DNA of 64,000 bases, from assembly GCA_029260115.1 (NCBI GenBank), contig JAJDDW010000086.1, positions 1 to 64,000 of the forward strand, written 5' to 3'. The stretch is from Phycisphaerae bacterium. GTDB lineage: Bacteria > Planctomycetota > Phycisphaerae > UBA1845. The notes under the pieces were generated by a model. The model was not told the origin of the DNA, searched no databases, and worked only from the letters and a program-made list of their open reading frames with translations. Of the stretch, positions 47,001-55,382 are shown piece after piece (position 1 is the stretch's first letter; each line of letters starts with the position of its first letter). Position numbers and translations under genes: made by a program.

Positions 47001-50000
47001 TAGTCGATGTACTCGACCCATTACTTTGATGTAAAGCGCTCATCCATTCACGCAGCGTTCGACGCTGCGTGAGCGATTCCATATCGAGACCCAAGGCATC
47101 GATTTGTTCAGGGTGCAACTCTCGTAAGGCCCCGACAATTTCCACACGTTTGATCGAATCAATACCCAGGTCAGCTTCCAAATCCAGGTCCAATTCTAGC
47201 ATGTCCGACGGATAGCCCGTACGATCCGCGACGATCTGAATCAGTTGATCGAACAATTCGGTATCGCTATCGGATGATGTTGAAGTTTCAGCGATGGACG
47301 TCTCAACCGTATCACGTTGTACGAATACGATTTCACTTTTTAGTTCGCTTATCGTAGAGGAATCTAGGTGTGGTGAGGTCGATACACCATTGTGGCCTAA
47401 TGCACTTGGTGGAGGTTGGCCATTATCGTTTGACTCTGAATAAGGATGGTTCGACGCAACTGTGGCTTCACTCACTGATTCTGCCTCACCTGTAGTGTCC
47501 GATGGCGCTTGCGCTATGCCTGTGAGATAGCGGAGCATCACTTCTCGCTGCGTATCTACGATTTTGGACATTAATTTATGGTGAGCTGCGATGAGCGCAT
47601 CGTGTTGCGCAGCGGACTTCAGCGGTTGAGGAGTCGGTCCCGTGTCCAAGTTAGATTTACGATTCGATTGACGAGAATTCTGGTTTGCTCCTGAAAGTGT
47701 TCCGTCGGTGATGATTTTTCTGCTCTTTTCCGCAATTCGCAAATTATTCTGCGATTCGTCCGTTGTGATGCGTTTATTGATCGACGTTGCAGGGGGCTCG
47801 GTGTTGGATACATTGTTGCGCGCAACGCTTGTTGGCGCGTCATGCATTACACTGGCTGGCTTTGATTCTTGATGCGCGGGCACCGAGCGATCCGCACCGA
47901 CTATCCAAGTTGTTCGCGACGGTTGACGTCGGGGCAGCGCTGCGAGCAATTCGTCGAAACTCAGCCACTGCTTGACCCGTCCTTGAAAAAGTAGGGAAAA
48001 AGTGATATTCACGCCTTGAGTCACGATGCGACAGAGGAAGTCGCATAGTTGCTCTAAGCCGTGGCGACCCGCACGGTCCAATGCGAACGCGCAGTGTGGT
48101 CGGTCGGCGAAAATCTTGCCTAATAATCCAGTGAGCACACCTGAAGGACCAACCTCGACAAAAAGTCGTGCACCCGCGTCGTACATTCGCTGAACCTCGT
48201 CAACGAACTGCACCGGCGCGACGATTTGTTCTGTTAGCGTGTCCTGAAGTGTGCTTGGGTTTGACGAATGTTCACGCGCGGTCGTGTTTGAGTATACGGG
48301 GAACTGTAGCGGTTTCCAAGCTACGTCGCTTAGCACTTTGCGGAAGGGTTCTTGTGCCGAGGCGACAAGGCCCGAATGAAACGCGCATGAAACGCGCAAA
48401 CGTTGCGATGAAAAGTTAAGCCCATTCAGCAATTCGCTGGCTAGCTGAAGGGATTCATTTTTCCCGGAAACGACAACCTGTTTGGGGGCGTTAATGTTTG
48501 CGATCCAAAGATCGGGAATTGACCCAATAGCGGTTTGTACATTCTCAATGCTCGCAGCCACGGCAAGCATGCTGCCTTCGTTATCGCATCCGGCCTTTGC
48601 GATAAGGCGACCTCGCGCTTCTGACACCTGCATCAACTCTTCGAACGACATCGCTCCCGCGGCGCACAATGCGGCGTATTCTCCATAGCTATGACCGCAG
48701 GCCATGGACGCGTCGATGCCCAGTTCTCGAAGCAATTCCGTTAGGGCTATCTCCACTACGCCGAGGGCTGGTTGTGCCACACGCGTGTCCTTCAGTGCAT
48801 TTTCCTTCAGGGACAGATGTTCGGGCGTGATAGCGGGCGTAGGAAAAATTATCCGAGAAAGAGGCAGGCCGAGTCGATCTGATAGCAAGCGGTCGGCCCG
48901 TTCGAAAAAACTGCGCACTTTGGGAAACGCTTGTGCAAGATCACGAAGCATACCTAATCGCTGCGATCCCTGTCCGGGATAGACAAAAGCGATCGATTGA
49001 GGCCCCCATGTCGATTCGCTTGAGAAATAGATGCCCCGATTTTCCTTAGATAACGTGTTGCCGGTTGTCAGCCCATCCAGCGATTCTCGAATTTTCTTTT
49101 TTAGTTCAGAAACGGAACTGGCGGTGAATGATAGACGATGCGATCCAGGACGATCTCCGAATTCCCGACAAACGGTAGCCGCAATTTCTCGCAGTGGAAA
49201 GTCTGCAGGATCTGTGAGCGCTTCTAGAAGCTTGTGCAGTGGTGTTTGTAATGCTTCGGCGTTTTTGCCGCAGAGGACGAAAAGTTCACATGGCCAAACG
49301 TCTAGCCCTTGGGCAGAACGACCGCCGCGCGTGTTGTCGTCGGTTTCCTCCATGACGATGTGGAAATTAGTGCCACCAAAACCGAAAGCACTGACCCCCG
49401 CGCGCCGTGGTTTTCCATGCACGTCTGCGAACCATGGACGTGATTCTTTGCTGACAAAAAATGGATTGCCGTCCTGTACGAGTGCGGGGTTAAGCTTTTC
49501 GACCCCCAGGGTAGGTGGAAGCGTCTTGTGATAAAGTGCAAGGGCCGTTTTCATCAGCCCGGCAGCGCCCGCTGTACATTTGGTGTGTCCGATCATGCTT
49601 TTGACGGAACCCAACGCACACGACTCCTTGCTAGCACCATGACGTAGAAATACCTTGCTCAAAGATTCGATCTCACTACGGTCGCCGGCCGCGGTTCCGG
49701 TGCCATGCGCTTCAATAAGCCCGACGGTTGTGGTAGAAAACTGTGCCTTATCATAGGCACGCTCTAGTGCACGCATCTGCCCCTCAGGTCGTGGTGCAGT
49801 CAGCCCCTTGTCTCGTCCGTCACTAGATGCCCCCGCACCTTTGATTACGGCATAGACGCGATCTCCATCACGGCGCGCGTCAGCGAGTCGTTTTAGAATG
49901 AGAATCGCAATCCCTTCCGAGATGACAATGCCATCGCCCGATGCGTCAAACGGTCGGCAGCGTCCGGATGGGGACAGTGCCTGCGTCTTACTGAAACACA

Positions 50001-52746
50001 GGTATGTAAACGGGTTAAGCATGGTGTCTGCGCCGCCGGTGATGACTAAGTCGCTCGCACCCGATTGAAGTTCATCCAGCGAGAGCTTTATGGCGGCGAG
50101 CGATGAAGCGCATGCGGCGTCTACTGTGTAATTGGCACCGCCGGTGTCGAAACGGTTTGCAGCTCGCCCTGCTATGACGTTAAGCAAAAGACCGGCGAAC
50201 GAATCTTCCGTCCATTCTGGCAATTCGTCACCCAAGGCGCGGATCAATTGCGCCTGCTGCGCCTTTGGGATATCGGTCCGCTCTAAATACATAGGTAACA
50301 TGGATCGAAAGCTATAACCGATCCCAACATTGGCAATGCCACCACCCGCGCCGAGAATGATTGAGGTCCGCTCATGGTTTTCGCTTGGAGTATTGTGGCC
50401 AGCATCATCCAGCGCCTTTCCCACACAATCCAGGACGAGCAACTGCATCGGTTCGATCGACGACAGCGTGTTTGGCGGCATGCCGTATTTCATAGGATCG
50501 AATAAAATTGAATCGATAAAACCACCCCAGCGTGAGTAGACCTTGTCGCGTTGATGCCGATTTTTATCGAAATATAAATTTACATCCCAACGGTCGGGGG
50601 GGATTTCTTGGATGGCGTCGAATCCGCTGACGATATTGCGCCAATAGGTCGAGAGGTCAGATGCGCCAGGAAGCTGGCAAGACATACCCACAATAGCTAC
50701 GTCATAAGGTTGCTGCGCGGGCACCTCGCGAGGGGATTGAATGTGTACATCTTTTAGCCGCGAACTCTCACGGGATATTTGCTCGTGCAACTCGCGCATG
50801 CTGCAGGTACCAGTACGCAGACTGGCTAATTGGCCGATCATGTACATCCCTTGTGATCGCTGCTGTGCATCGGGGACCGATTCCACGTGTTCGCCGGACA
50901 CATCACGCTGAATGCCCTTGGAAGCGATGCGTAGCCTTCCCAAATTGAGCGTCTCTAATTCCTGGTTGAGTTCGTCAGGCGATACGCCACGCGCTAATAG
51001 TGATCGTCGTTGATTTTCGAAGAATGCGGCGAAAGACGTCTTGGCACATCGTGAGGCGTGTCCGACACCCGTTTTCAATAGCACCGTTTCTGAACAGGCT
51101 ACCGCTTCGTCTTGAAAGCCTTGTTGAATGGCACCACTTTCCACGGCTTCATGCGTGAATAGATACGCGGTTCCCAGTAGAACGCCTATGCGCACGCCGC
51201 GTTCAACGAGCTGTGCACCAAGTGCTGCAACGATTGAAGCGGATGTTTCATCATGAATCCCACCCGCGAACAAAATGTGGTACGACACGCCGCTTGCGCC
51301 AGTTTGGTCGAGATGTTCGAGTAGCACATTGATCATAGTTTCCCAAAGAATGAAACTAGACCTTGGCCCGACATGTCCCCCGCATTCGCGTCCCTCGAAG
51401 ATGAAGTGCGTGGCATTCTCAGATAAAAACATTTTTAGCAGACCGGGTGATGGGACGTGTAGATACGTCGTGATACCTTCCTGCTCCAAAGTGCGCGATT
51501 GAGCAGGTTGTCCGCCAGCGATGATCGCAAATCGCGGTTTGCACTCCCGCACAGCGAACAACTGTTCCTCTCGCAGCGCCTTGGGTACGAACCCCAGTAT
51601 GCCAACGCCCCATGGGCGGTCGCCTAATGCATCCCGTGTATTTCGAAGCAACTTTGTTACATCCGGTCCGCGTAATAATGCGAGGGCGAGAAAAGGCAAT
51701 GCGCCAGCTTCGGCTACGGCGTTAGCGAAGGCCGGAGTGTCACTCACACGTGTCATCGGTCCCTGTACGATCGGATACTGCGTACCATGAGCTTGGGCGA
51801 GTGGCGATTGTTCACTCATGGCACGTTGCTGCGAAGCTAACGTTCGCCCTGTCAATGCGGATTGCTGTATCGCCTTACAGATGTCACCGACAGTTTTGAA
51901 TTTTTTGTTTAGTGGTGCGGCAAAACATGCGTCTTGTCCAACCGCGATAATTCTTTTATCCGACGATCGTTCTCTGATTGCCGAGTGAAGTTGATGCAAC
52001 GTGAGGTCACGATTTTCGCCTAGTTCCCAAGCCTCTAACCTGGATAGCCATGTATCATTCGGATGTTGTCGAAGCCGCCATCTGCCAAGATTCTCCAACT
52101 CGAACACGCGTGTCTCGCTACCATCCATACGCATGACGAAATCACGGATGTCTCGAGGTAATACTGATTCGGCGGTGAGCGCAAGTTGCCAATCTATGAG
52201 CACACCTGTAGCACCCGCTACGAAACATGCCGCCGCAGAATGCAGCCCAATACCCCCACGAACCCATACCGGACACGTGGCTCGCTGCAGGGCCGCTTGC
52301 AAAAGGATGAACGATGTCTCTTCACCCACATGGCCACCGGATTCGTTTCCCCTAACTACAACCGCGTCAGGGTGTAATGCAAGACGCTCATCGAGTGCCA
52401 AAATAGATGTGCATTCCACTATTACATGCAAACCAAAGCCGCGTAGCCGATCTATAGTTTCGGCCAAGTGAGACATTGCAGGATAGCACAACACAACCGA
52501 TTTGACTTTGCCTTGCGCCGCCGCATCACCGAGTGCTCGCATGACGGAATCTGATAGTTCCCCAAGCGTGATGGTGTCAACGCCATCGTGATGAATAAGA
52601 TTTTGAATAATAGTAGTGACTGCGTCGGGTGCGTGGTACTCGAGTGCTAGCCCTCCGGCATGCCCGTTGCGCATAGCTGCGTAGGCAATCGAGGGTGAGA
52701 CAAATCCAGGCGGATTTAAAGCTAGTACTTGAAGCCCAAACGACAT
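44044..52746 (-). CDS. Polyketide/PUFA-type synthase: ER-ER-KS-AT-ACP-ACP-KR-DH
   Basis: This 2900-residue megasynthase opens with two tandem nitropropane-dioxygenase-like FMN barrels (about residues 1-240 and 310-620, each with a GGHVG motif), the PfaD-type enoyl reductase. A ketosynthase follows (from about 681; DAACASSL, EAHGTGTAAGD, GHTKCTAGAAG), then an acyltransferase (from about 1250; FVYPGQGSQ, GHSYGEYAAL). After a Ser/Thr-rich linker come two nearly identical ACPs (1830 and 1945; LGIDSIKRVEIV), a ketoreductase (about 2300; VIGGARGIT, FLFSSVAARFGNQGQADYAG) and a dehydratase (about 2633; YLDDHVMDG). It starts at the ATG at 52746 with AAAGG eight bases upstream. In known PUFA synthases the ER is a separate protein; here it is fused N-terminally. 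Product unknown. Confidence 0.93.
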   Translation of the reverse strand: MSFGLQVLALNPPGFVSPSIAYAAMRNGHAGGLALEYHAPDAVTTIIQNLIHHDGVDTITLGELSDSVMRALGDAAAQGKVKSVVLCYPAMSHLAETIDRLRGFGLHVIVECTSILALDERLALHPDAVVVRGNESGGHVGEETSFILLQAALQRATCPVWVRGGIGLHSAAACFVAGATGVLIDWQLALTAESVLPRDIRDFVMRMDGSETRVFELENLGRWRLRQHPNDTWLSRLEAWELGENRDLTLHQLHSAIRERSSDKRIIAVGQDACFAAPLNKKFKTVGDICKAIQQSALTGRTLASQQRAMSEQSPLAQAHGTQYPIVQGPMTRVSDTPAFANAVAEAGALPFLALALLRGPDVTKLLRNTRDALGDRPWGVGILGFVPKALREEQLFAVRECKPRFAIIAGGQPAQSRTLEQEGITTYLHVPSPGLLKMFLSENATHFIFEGRECGGHVGPRSSFILWETMINVLLEHLDQTGASGVSYHILFAGGIHDETSASIVAALGAQLVERGVRIGVLLGTAYLFTHEAVESGAIQQGFQDEAVACSETVLLKTGVGHASRCAKTSFAAFFENQRRSLLARGVSPDELNQELETLNLGRLRIASKGIQRDVSGEHVESVPDAQQRSQGMYMIGQLASLRTGTCSMRELHEQISRESSRLKDVHIQSPREVPAQQPYDVAIVGMSCQLPGASDLSTYWRNIVSGFDAIQEIPPDRWDVNLYFDKNRHQRDKVYSRWGGFIDSILFDPMKYGMPPNTLSSIEPMQLLVLDCVGKALDDAGHNTPSENHERTSIILGAGGGIANVGIGYSFRSMLPMYLERTDIPKAQQAQLIRALGDELPEWTEDSFAGLLLNVIAGRAANRFDTGGANYTVDAACASSLAAIKLSLDELQSGASDLVITGGADTMLNPFTYLCFSKTQALSPSGRCRPFDASGDGIVISEGIAILILKRLADARRDGDRVYAVIKGAGASSDGRDKGLTAPRPEGQMRALERAYDKAQFSTTTVGLIEAHGTGTAAGDRSEIESLSKVFLRHGASKESCALGSVKSMIGHTKCTAGAAGLMKTALALYHKTLPPTLGVEKLNPALVQDGNPFFVSKESRPWFADVHGKPRRAGVSAFGFGGTNFHIVMEETDDNTRGGRSAQGLDVWPCELFVLCGKNAEALQTPLHKLLEALTDPADFPLREIAATVCREFGDRPGSHRLSFTASSVSELKKKIRESLDGLTTGNTLSKENRGIYFSSESTWGPQSIAFVYPGQGSQRLGMLRDLAQAFPKVRSFFERADRLLSDRLGLPLSRIIFPTPAITPEHLSLKENALKDTRVAQPALGVVEIALTELLRELGIDASMACGHSYGEYAALCAAGAMSFEELMQVSEARGRLIAKAGCDNEGSMLAVAASIENVQTAIGSIPDLWIANINAPKQVVVSGKNESLQLASELLNGLNFSSQRLRVSCAFHSGLVASAQEPFRKVLSDVAWKPLQFPVYSNTTAREHSSNPSTLQDTLTEQIVAPVQFVDEVQRMYDAGARLFVEVGPSGVLTGLLGKIFADRPHCAFALDRAGRHGLEQLCDFLCRIVTQGVNITFSLLFQGRVKQWLSFDELLAALPRRQPSRTTWIVGADRSVPAHQESKPASVMHDAPTSVARNNVSNTEPPATSINKRITTDESQNNLRIAEKSRKIITDGTLSGANQNSRQSNRKSNLDTGPTPQPLKSAAQHDALIAAHHKLMSKIVDTQREVMLRYLTGIAQAPSDTTGEAESVSEATVASNHPYSESNDNGQPPPSALGHNGVSTSPHLDSSTISELKSEIVFVQRDTVETSIAETSTSSDSDTELFDQLIQIVADRTGYPSDMLELDLDLEADLGIDSIKRVEIVGALRELHPEQIDALGLDMESLTQRRTLREWMSALHQSNGSSTSTKTPVSGSEHLEEFHTASTTSDSHASNDGDELFDQLIQIVADRTGYPSDMLELDLDLEADLGIDSIKRVEIVGALRELHPEQIDALGLDMEALTQRRTLREWMNALKQENRAVTSAKAPESHPTRIEDLHGNDDRALNQAQPVPRLVIRPRETELSSAPMAKIEGSILIIDDGSGLSINVARELIAFGATPIILAEQDNLLLDSSPGICIIRQAAIGPDFDLQAHANELNRIRHLIYLTPTSHADQCLDSITYDACAASSLRFLRTLKAFRRVTTEVTDARICIVTRIGAAFGIACYKDENTLRLPHAAICGMAKSVAREWPNVDVRVVDVDESQDQSAVGALIAKEFISCDSKLEIAYIGGRRMELDLVPEALPTSATEHEHANNDVILVIGGARGITAKILERLSRERSGTFVLVGRSASPSTAESPSTVGLTNIKRLKTAIREQLKNDSDRASVREVEKAYRTLIAEREIRQTIDSIRANGGTAEYHSVDATNDDALHGLIVDVYSRLGRIDGVIHAAGIIEDKIVEDKDEASFLRVFDAKVRVAFSLVNHLRPQELKFFFLFSSVAARFGNQGQADYAGANEVLNKLASTLNQRWPGRIAALNWGPWGSGEGMVSDALANQFASAGIQMISTDSGCKAFIEELQCDSCVDGEIILGSLLSTPDSMQHMTDNNLSSSRIDATVAGPLLQTGLTRLVSLDADSIEIERTLDARQDVYLDDHVMDGVRVMPMAMVLELFADTVSVQAPNFQYLTIENLKILRGIKLKQDSCLLHVYSEAQGNDTNDRTFSIGLRCDDERQLRYTAQARLNYEAMPLPSAPEELKSARELHLSLDQAKRDWLFHGPMLSGVEQVIAVGENGISGILRCSRPSQLLANASTGSWLVDPVVIDSGLQLIILWAKEVLGVTPLPSHLHAYRRLQKMPQDHVRCEVRIKYKEGSPTLACDLSFFNDQMACVAKLEGMMATCSKALNRLGRQKNLTQAESA
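46691..46914 (-). repeat. ACP module repeat, downstream copy
   Basis: This is the second of two ACP-coding repeats inside the large synthase gene (unit length 345 bases, 115 codons). Compared with the other copy over 224 bases I count about 26 substitutions, nearly all silent; the peptides differ at two positions. Confidence 0.85.
47036..47259 (-). repeat. ACP module repeat, upstream copy
   Basis: This is the first of the two ACP-coding repeats. The phosphopantetheine Ser is in LGIDSIKR. The linker between the copies (about 40 codons) is Ser/Thr-rich. Confidence 0.85.
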
Positions 52747-52888
52747 ATAGAAAACCTTTCCCTTCCTCAACGCTTTCGAACGGTTCCGCCTCCGCTGCGG
52801 TCATTTTCTGACTGAGAGCGGAGAAGGAAGATAGAACAGTCAAACCCATAGGCTGCTAACGAATCGTAGTGCTACTTGTAGCTTGCCA

Positions 52889-55204
52889 TCAATCCGCGGT
52901 AGGCATGCGCACTACAGCAGGATTCACCCCGAATCGTCTACGAAACACAAACAACGGAGACACACAGAACAGCCAACCGATGATGCCGACAGCGCCGCAC
53001 GGCGCGCTGCCTGGAAGCGTACGCTGCGCGATGGGGTCCGGTTCAAACACCGCCCGGACCGTCATGTCTTGGTTCATGACGATCATTACGGCGAGGTTGT
53101 CGCCGTCGGCATCTATCTCCCAACCCACAAATCGTGAGCCGATGCCCGGCGTGGCCACTAGCAGCACCTCTTTCCCTGGTTCGAACGAACCTTGTGACGG
53201 TGTGACAATTCCGTCGTTGACAACCACAGTCGTCAATTTTAGTAAATTGGAATCCCCAACTGCCATACCCGCTTCCGGCTCACCTTCCGACGGCCGGCCC
53301 GAATTCACGAACTTGGCTTCAAGCTGGTTAGTTTCCTCTAGGACGAGCTGAATAATAGGCTCCTTCGAGTCCACAGCACCATGCCAACTATCAAACCTAT
53401 TCCCTGCACCAGGAATGGCAGTAAATGTTACTTGTTCGCCGAGTGCGAAATTAGCCATATCGGGATCCGAAGAAACTTCTCCGTTTCCGATGATGGTGAG
53501 ATCAAATTGAACTTCAATACCGAATCGTGCGGCTATCGTACGATCACGGTCCATCATTAGAGAAAGTGGGTTAGTTTGGCTATGTCCTGCAGGAACGTTG
53601 CCTGTCCATCCAAGGAACACTGCCCCGTCATCCGCTTGGGCAGCAACAGACACTACAGTTCTATTGACATACCTCGAAACCAGTTCATTCTCGACAAACG
53701 ATCCAGTCGGCGAAGGAACTAATGTGCCCGTTCCATTCCCAGTTACGCCTATGTTTAGTGTACGTAATAAGGGACGAAAAACTGGGCTAATCGTCCTTGA
53801 TCGTGACATATCTACCACGATCGGGTTCTCTGTAGGCAACTGTATCAAATCAGTCAGCGAGCCAAGGTCGCCCAGGTCCGGAAGCTGGTCTAGAAACAGG
53901 GGCGCATCTGATAACCATCCATCCAGTTGATAACCTGATAAAGGATGAGCCGTAAGCGTCACTATTTGTCCTAGCGGATAGATCTTACGAATTGACGATC
54001 CAGGAACTATTCCTGTTTGGATGGGCGACGTGGTTACGGTTCCGCCCTCTAAACCGCTTGATATGGAGAGCACAGGATCCAGTATCAACTGGACAACTTG
54101 TGTCCCGATGGGAACCGGTACCAGGTTGGACATATTGAAAAATGTGACCGTGGCTACATGCGCGCCTGCGCTAAGTTGGTTGGCTGCGACGTTGGGACGA
54201 AGTTGTAATATTTGACTGTCATGTCCATCAACGTCACCTGCAGGAGCGAGCGCTCCTGCTTGATGCGAGAGGGAAATCCAATCCGAGTCGCTGGTCGCAC
54301 TCCAAAACACCTGGCCGTCGCTATCATTCTCAACCTTGATGCTGTGAGAACCAAAATTGTTGAGAAACCCGGCAGCATGGTGCAGCGTGATGTCTTGGTC
54401 CGGTGTGAGTCTAGGTGACCCACTACCGTGCGGTCGCACGATCATTGTGATGGGAATTTGCGTTGTACCTGCGCCGTTAGTTGTGTTCTCGACGAACACA
54501 TTCGCAGTGTATGTACCTGGTGAAAGCCCAAACGGGTCGACCTGAACCTCGAATGAGTCCGATCCACCACTGGGTACCGTGCCCTGCGTTTTGTTGAGGG
54601 TAAACCAAGACTTGGATAGCCAAGTTAGCCGATAGTTTAGATCGACATTCCCGATAGAAGCCAGGCTCACAGTGGCGGAAGCCGGTTGGGCTACGAATGA
54701 TTCGAACGCGCTGAACTGGACGAATGCCGGAGTGATCTCAAATCGTGCGGGAGCGATAGTCAGCTCAACATCGCGCGTCGTGTTGCCCGAGCCATCGCCA
54801 AGGTTTACGAACGAAACCGTGCCCAAGTATTGACCAGATGCCATATGTCTGGCAACAAGTCCATCGATTTTGGCGTTGACCGCTCGCGTATCGAATCGCA
54901 GATGGTGGATGATCGTCGCACCCGGCGTTGTGAACAGCCAGGGTTGGTTCAGGTTGACTGTAAAGTCCAGTCCGATAGTATCGCTATCTGCAACTGTCCA
55001 CTCCGTTTCTGTCTCTGCTACAATGGGGCCTCCTTCGAATCCGGAAAAACGAACCGGCGTAGCGCCCGACGGTGAAACCGAAAGTGTTTGTCCCTTCGAG
55101 ATCGACGTATTCGATAATAATATTAACAACGATAGACAAACGAACGATCTGGACGCACTATATTGTCTACGGCCATCGTAGCACGTTGTTGCATAAGATA
55201 ACAT
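52889..55204 (-). CDS. Exported protein with InlB-type beta repeats and Cys-Gly tail
   Basis: The 771-residue protein has a signal peptide (SFVCLSLLILLSNTSISKGQ). Residues about 40-375 are BACON/ASPM-like beta sandwiches that repeat phrases such as GQYLGTVSFVNLGDG, GTYTANVFVENTTNG and GAHVATVTFFN. Residues about 380-740 hold four divergent InlB B-repeat-like units, each with a turn, a hydrophobic strand and a closing Trp (GYQLDGWLSD, VFLGWTGN, NRFDSWHG, SRFVGWEID). The tail is PGSAPCGAVGII, a hydrophobic helix and RRRFG, like two other proteins here. Start ATG at 55204 follows GAGGGGGG. It is probably surface-exposed and adhesive. It lies 142 bases upstream of the megasynthase. Confidence 0.8.
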   Translation of the reverse strand: MLSYATTCYDGRRQYSASRSFVCLSLLILLSNTSISKGQTLSVSPSGATPVRFSGFEGGPIVAETETEWTVADSDTIGLDFTVNLNQPWLFTTPGATIIHHLRFDTRAVNAKIDGLVARHMASGQYLGTVSFVNLGDGSGNTTRDVELTIAPARFEITPAFVQFSAFESFVAQPASATVSLASIGNVDLNYRLTWLSKSWFTLNKTQGTVPSGGSDSFEVQVDPFGLSPGTYTANVFVENTTNGAGTTQIPITMIVRPHGSGSPRLTPDQDITLHHAAGFLNNFGSHSIKVENDSDGQVFWSATSDSDWISLSHQAGALAPAGDVDGHDSQILQLRPNVAANQLSAGAHVATVTFFNMSNLVPVPIGTQVVQLILDPVLSISSGLEGGTVTTSPIQTGIVPGSSIRKIYPLGQIVTLTAHPLSGYQLDGWLSDAPLFLDQLPDLGDLGSLTDLIQLPTENPIVVDMSRSRTISPVFRPLLRTLNIGVTGNGTGTLVPSPTGSFVENELVSRYVNRTVVSVAAQADDGAVFLGWTGNVPAGHSQTNPLSLMMDRDRTIAARFGIEVQFDLTIIGNGEVSSDPDMANFALGEQVTFTAIPGAGNRFDSWHGAVDSKEPIIQLVLEETNQLEAKFVNSGRPSEGEPEAGMAVGDSNLLKLTTVVVNDGIVTPSQGSFEPGKEVLLVATPGIGSRFVGWEIDADGDNLAVMIVMNQDMTVRAVFEPDPIAQRTLPGSAPCGAVGIIGWLFCVSPLFVFRRRFGVNPAVVRMPTAD

Positions 55205-55382
55205 GATTCCCCCCTCATCCTTAGTGTCTTAATACGATCTACATATACATTGCAATTTCGATTGGCGACGCACCGTCCATGGGACTAAATTCTTACGTAC
55301 ACCGTTAGTCTTGAACAATCTATCTAACTTACGTTTCACCGAGTAGCTCGCTGTAGCTAAAAAGGCCCGAAACAAGCTCGCG

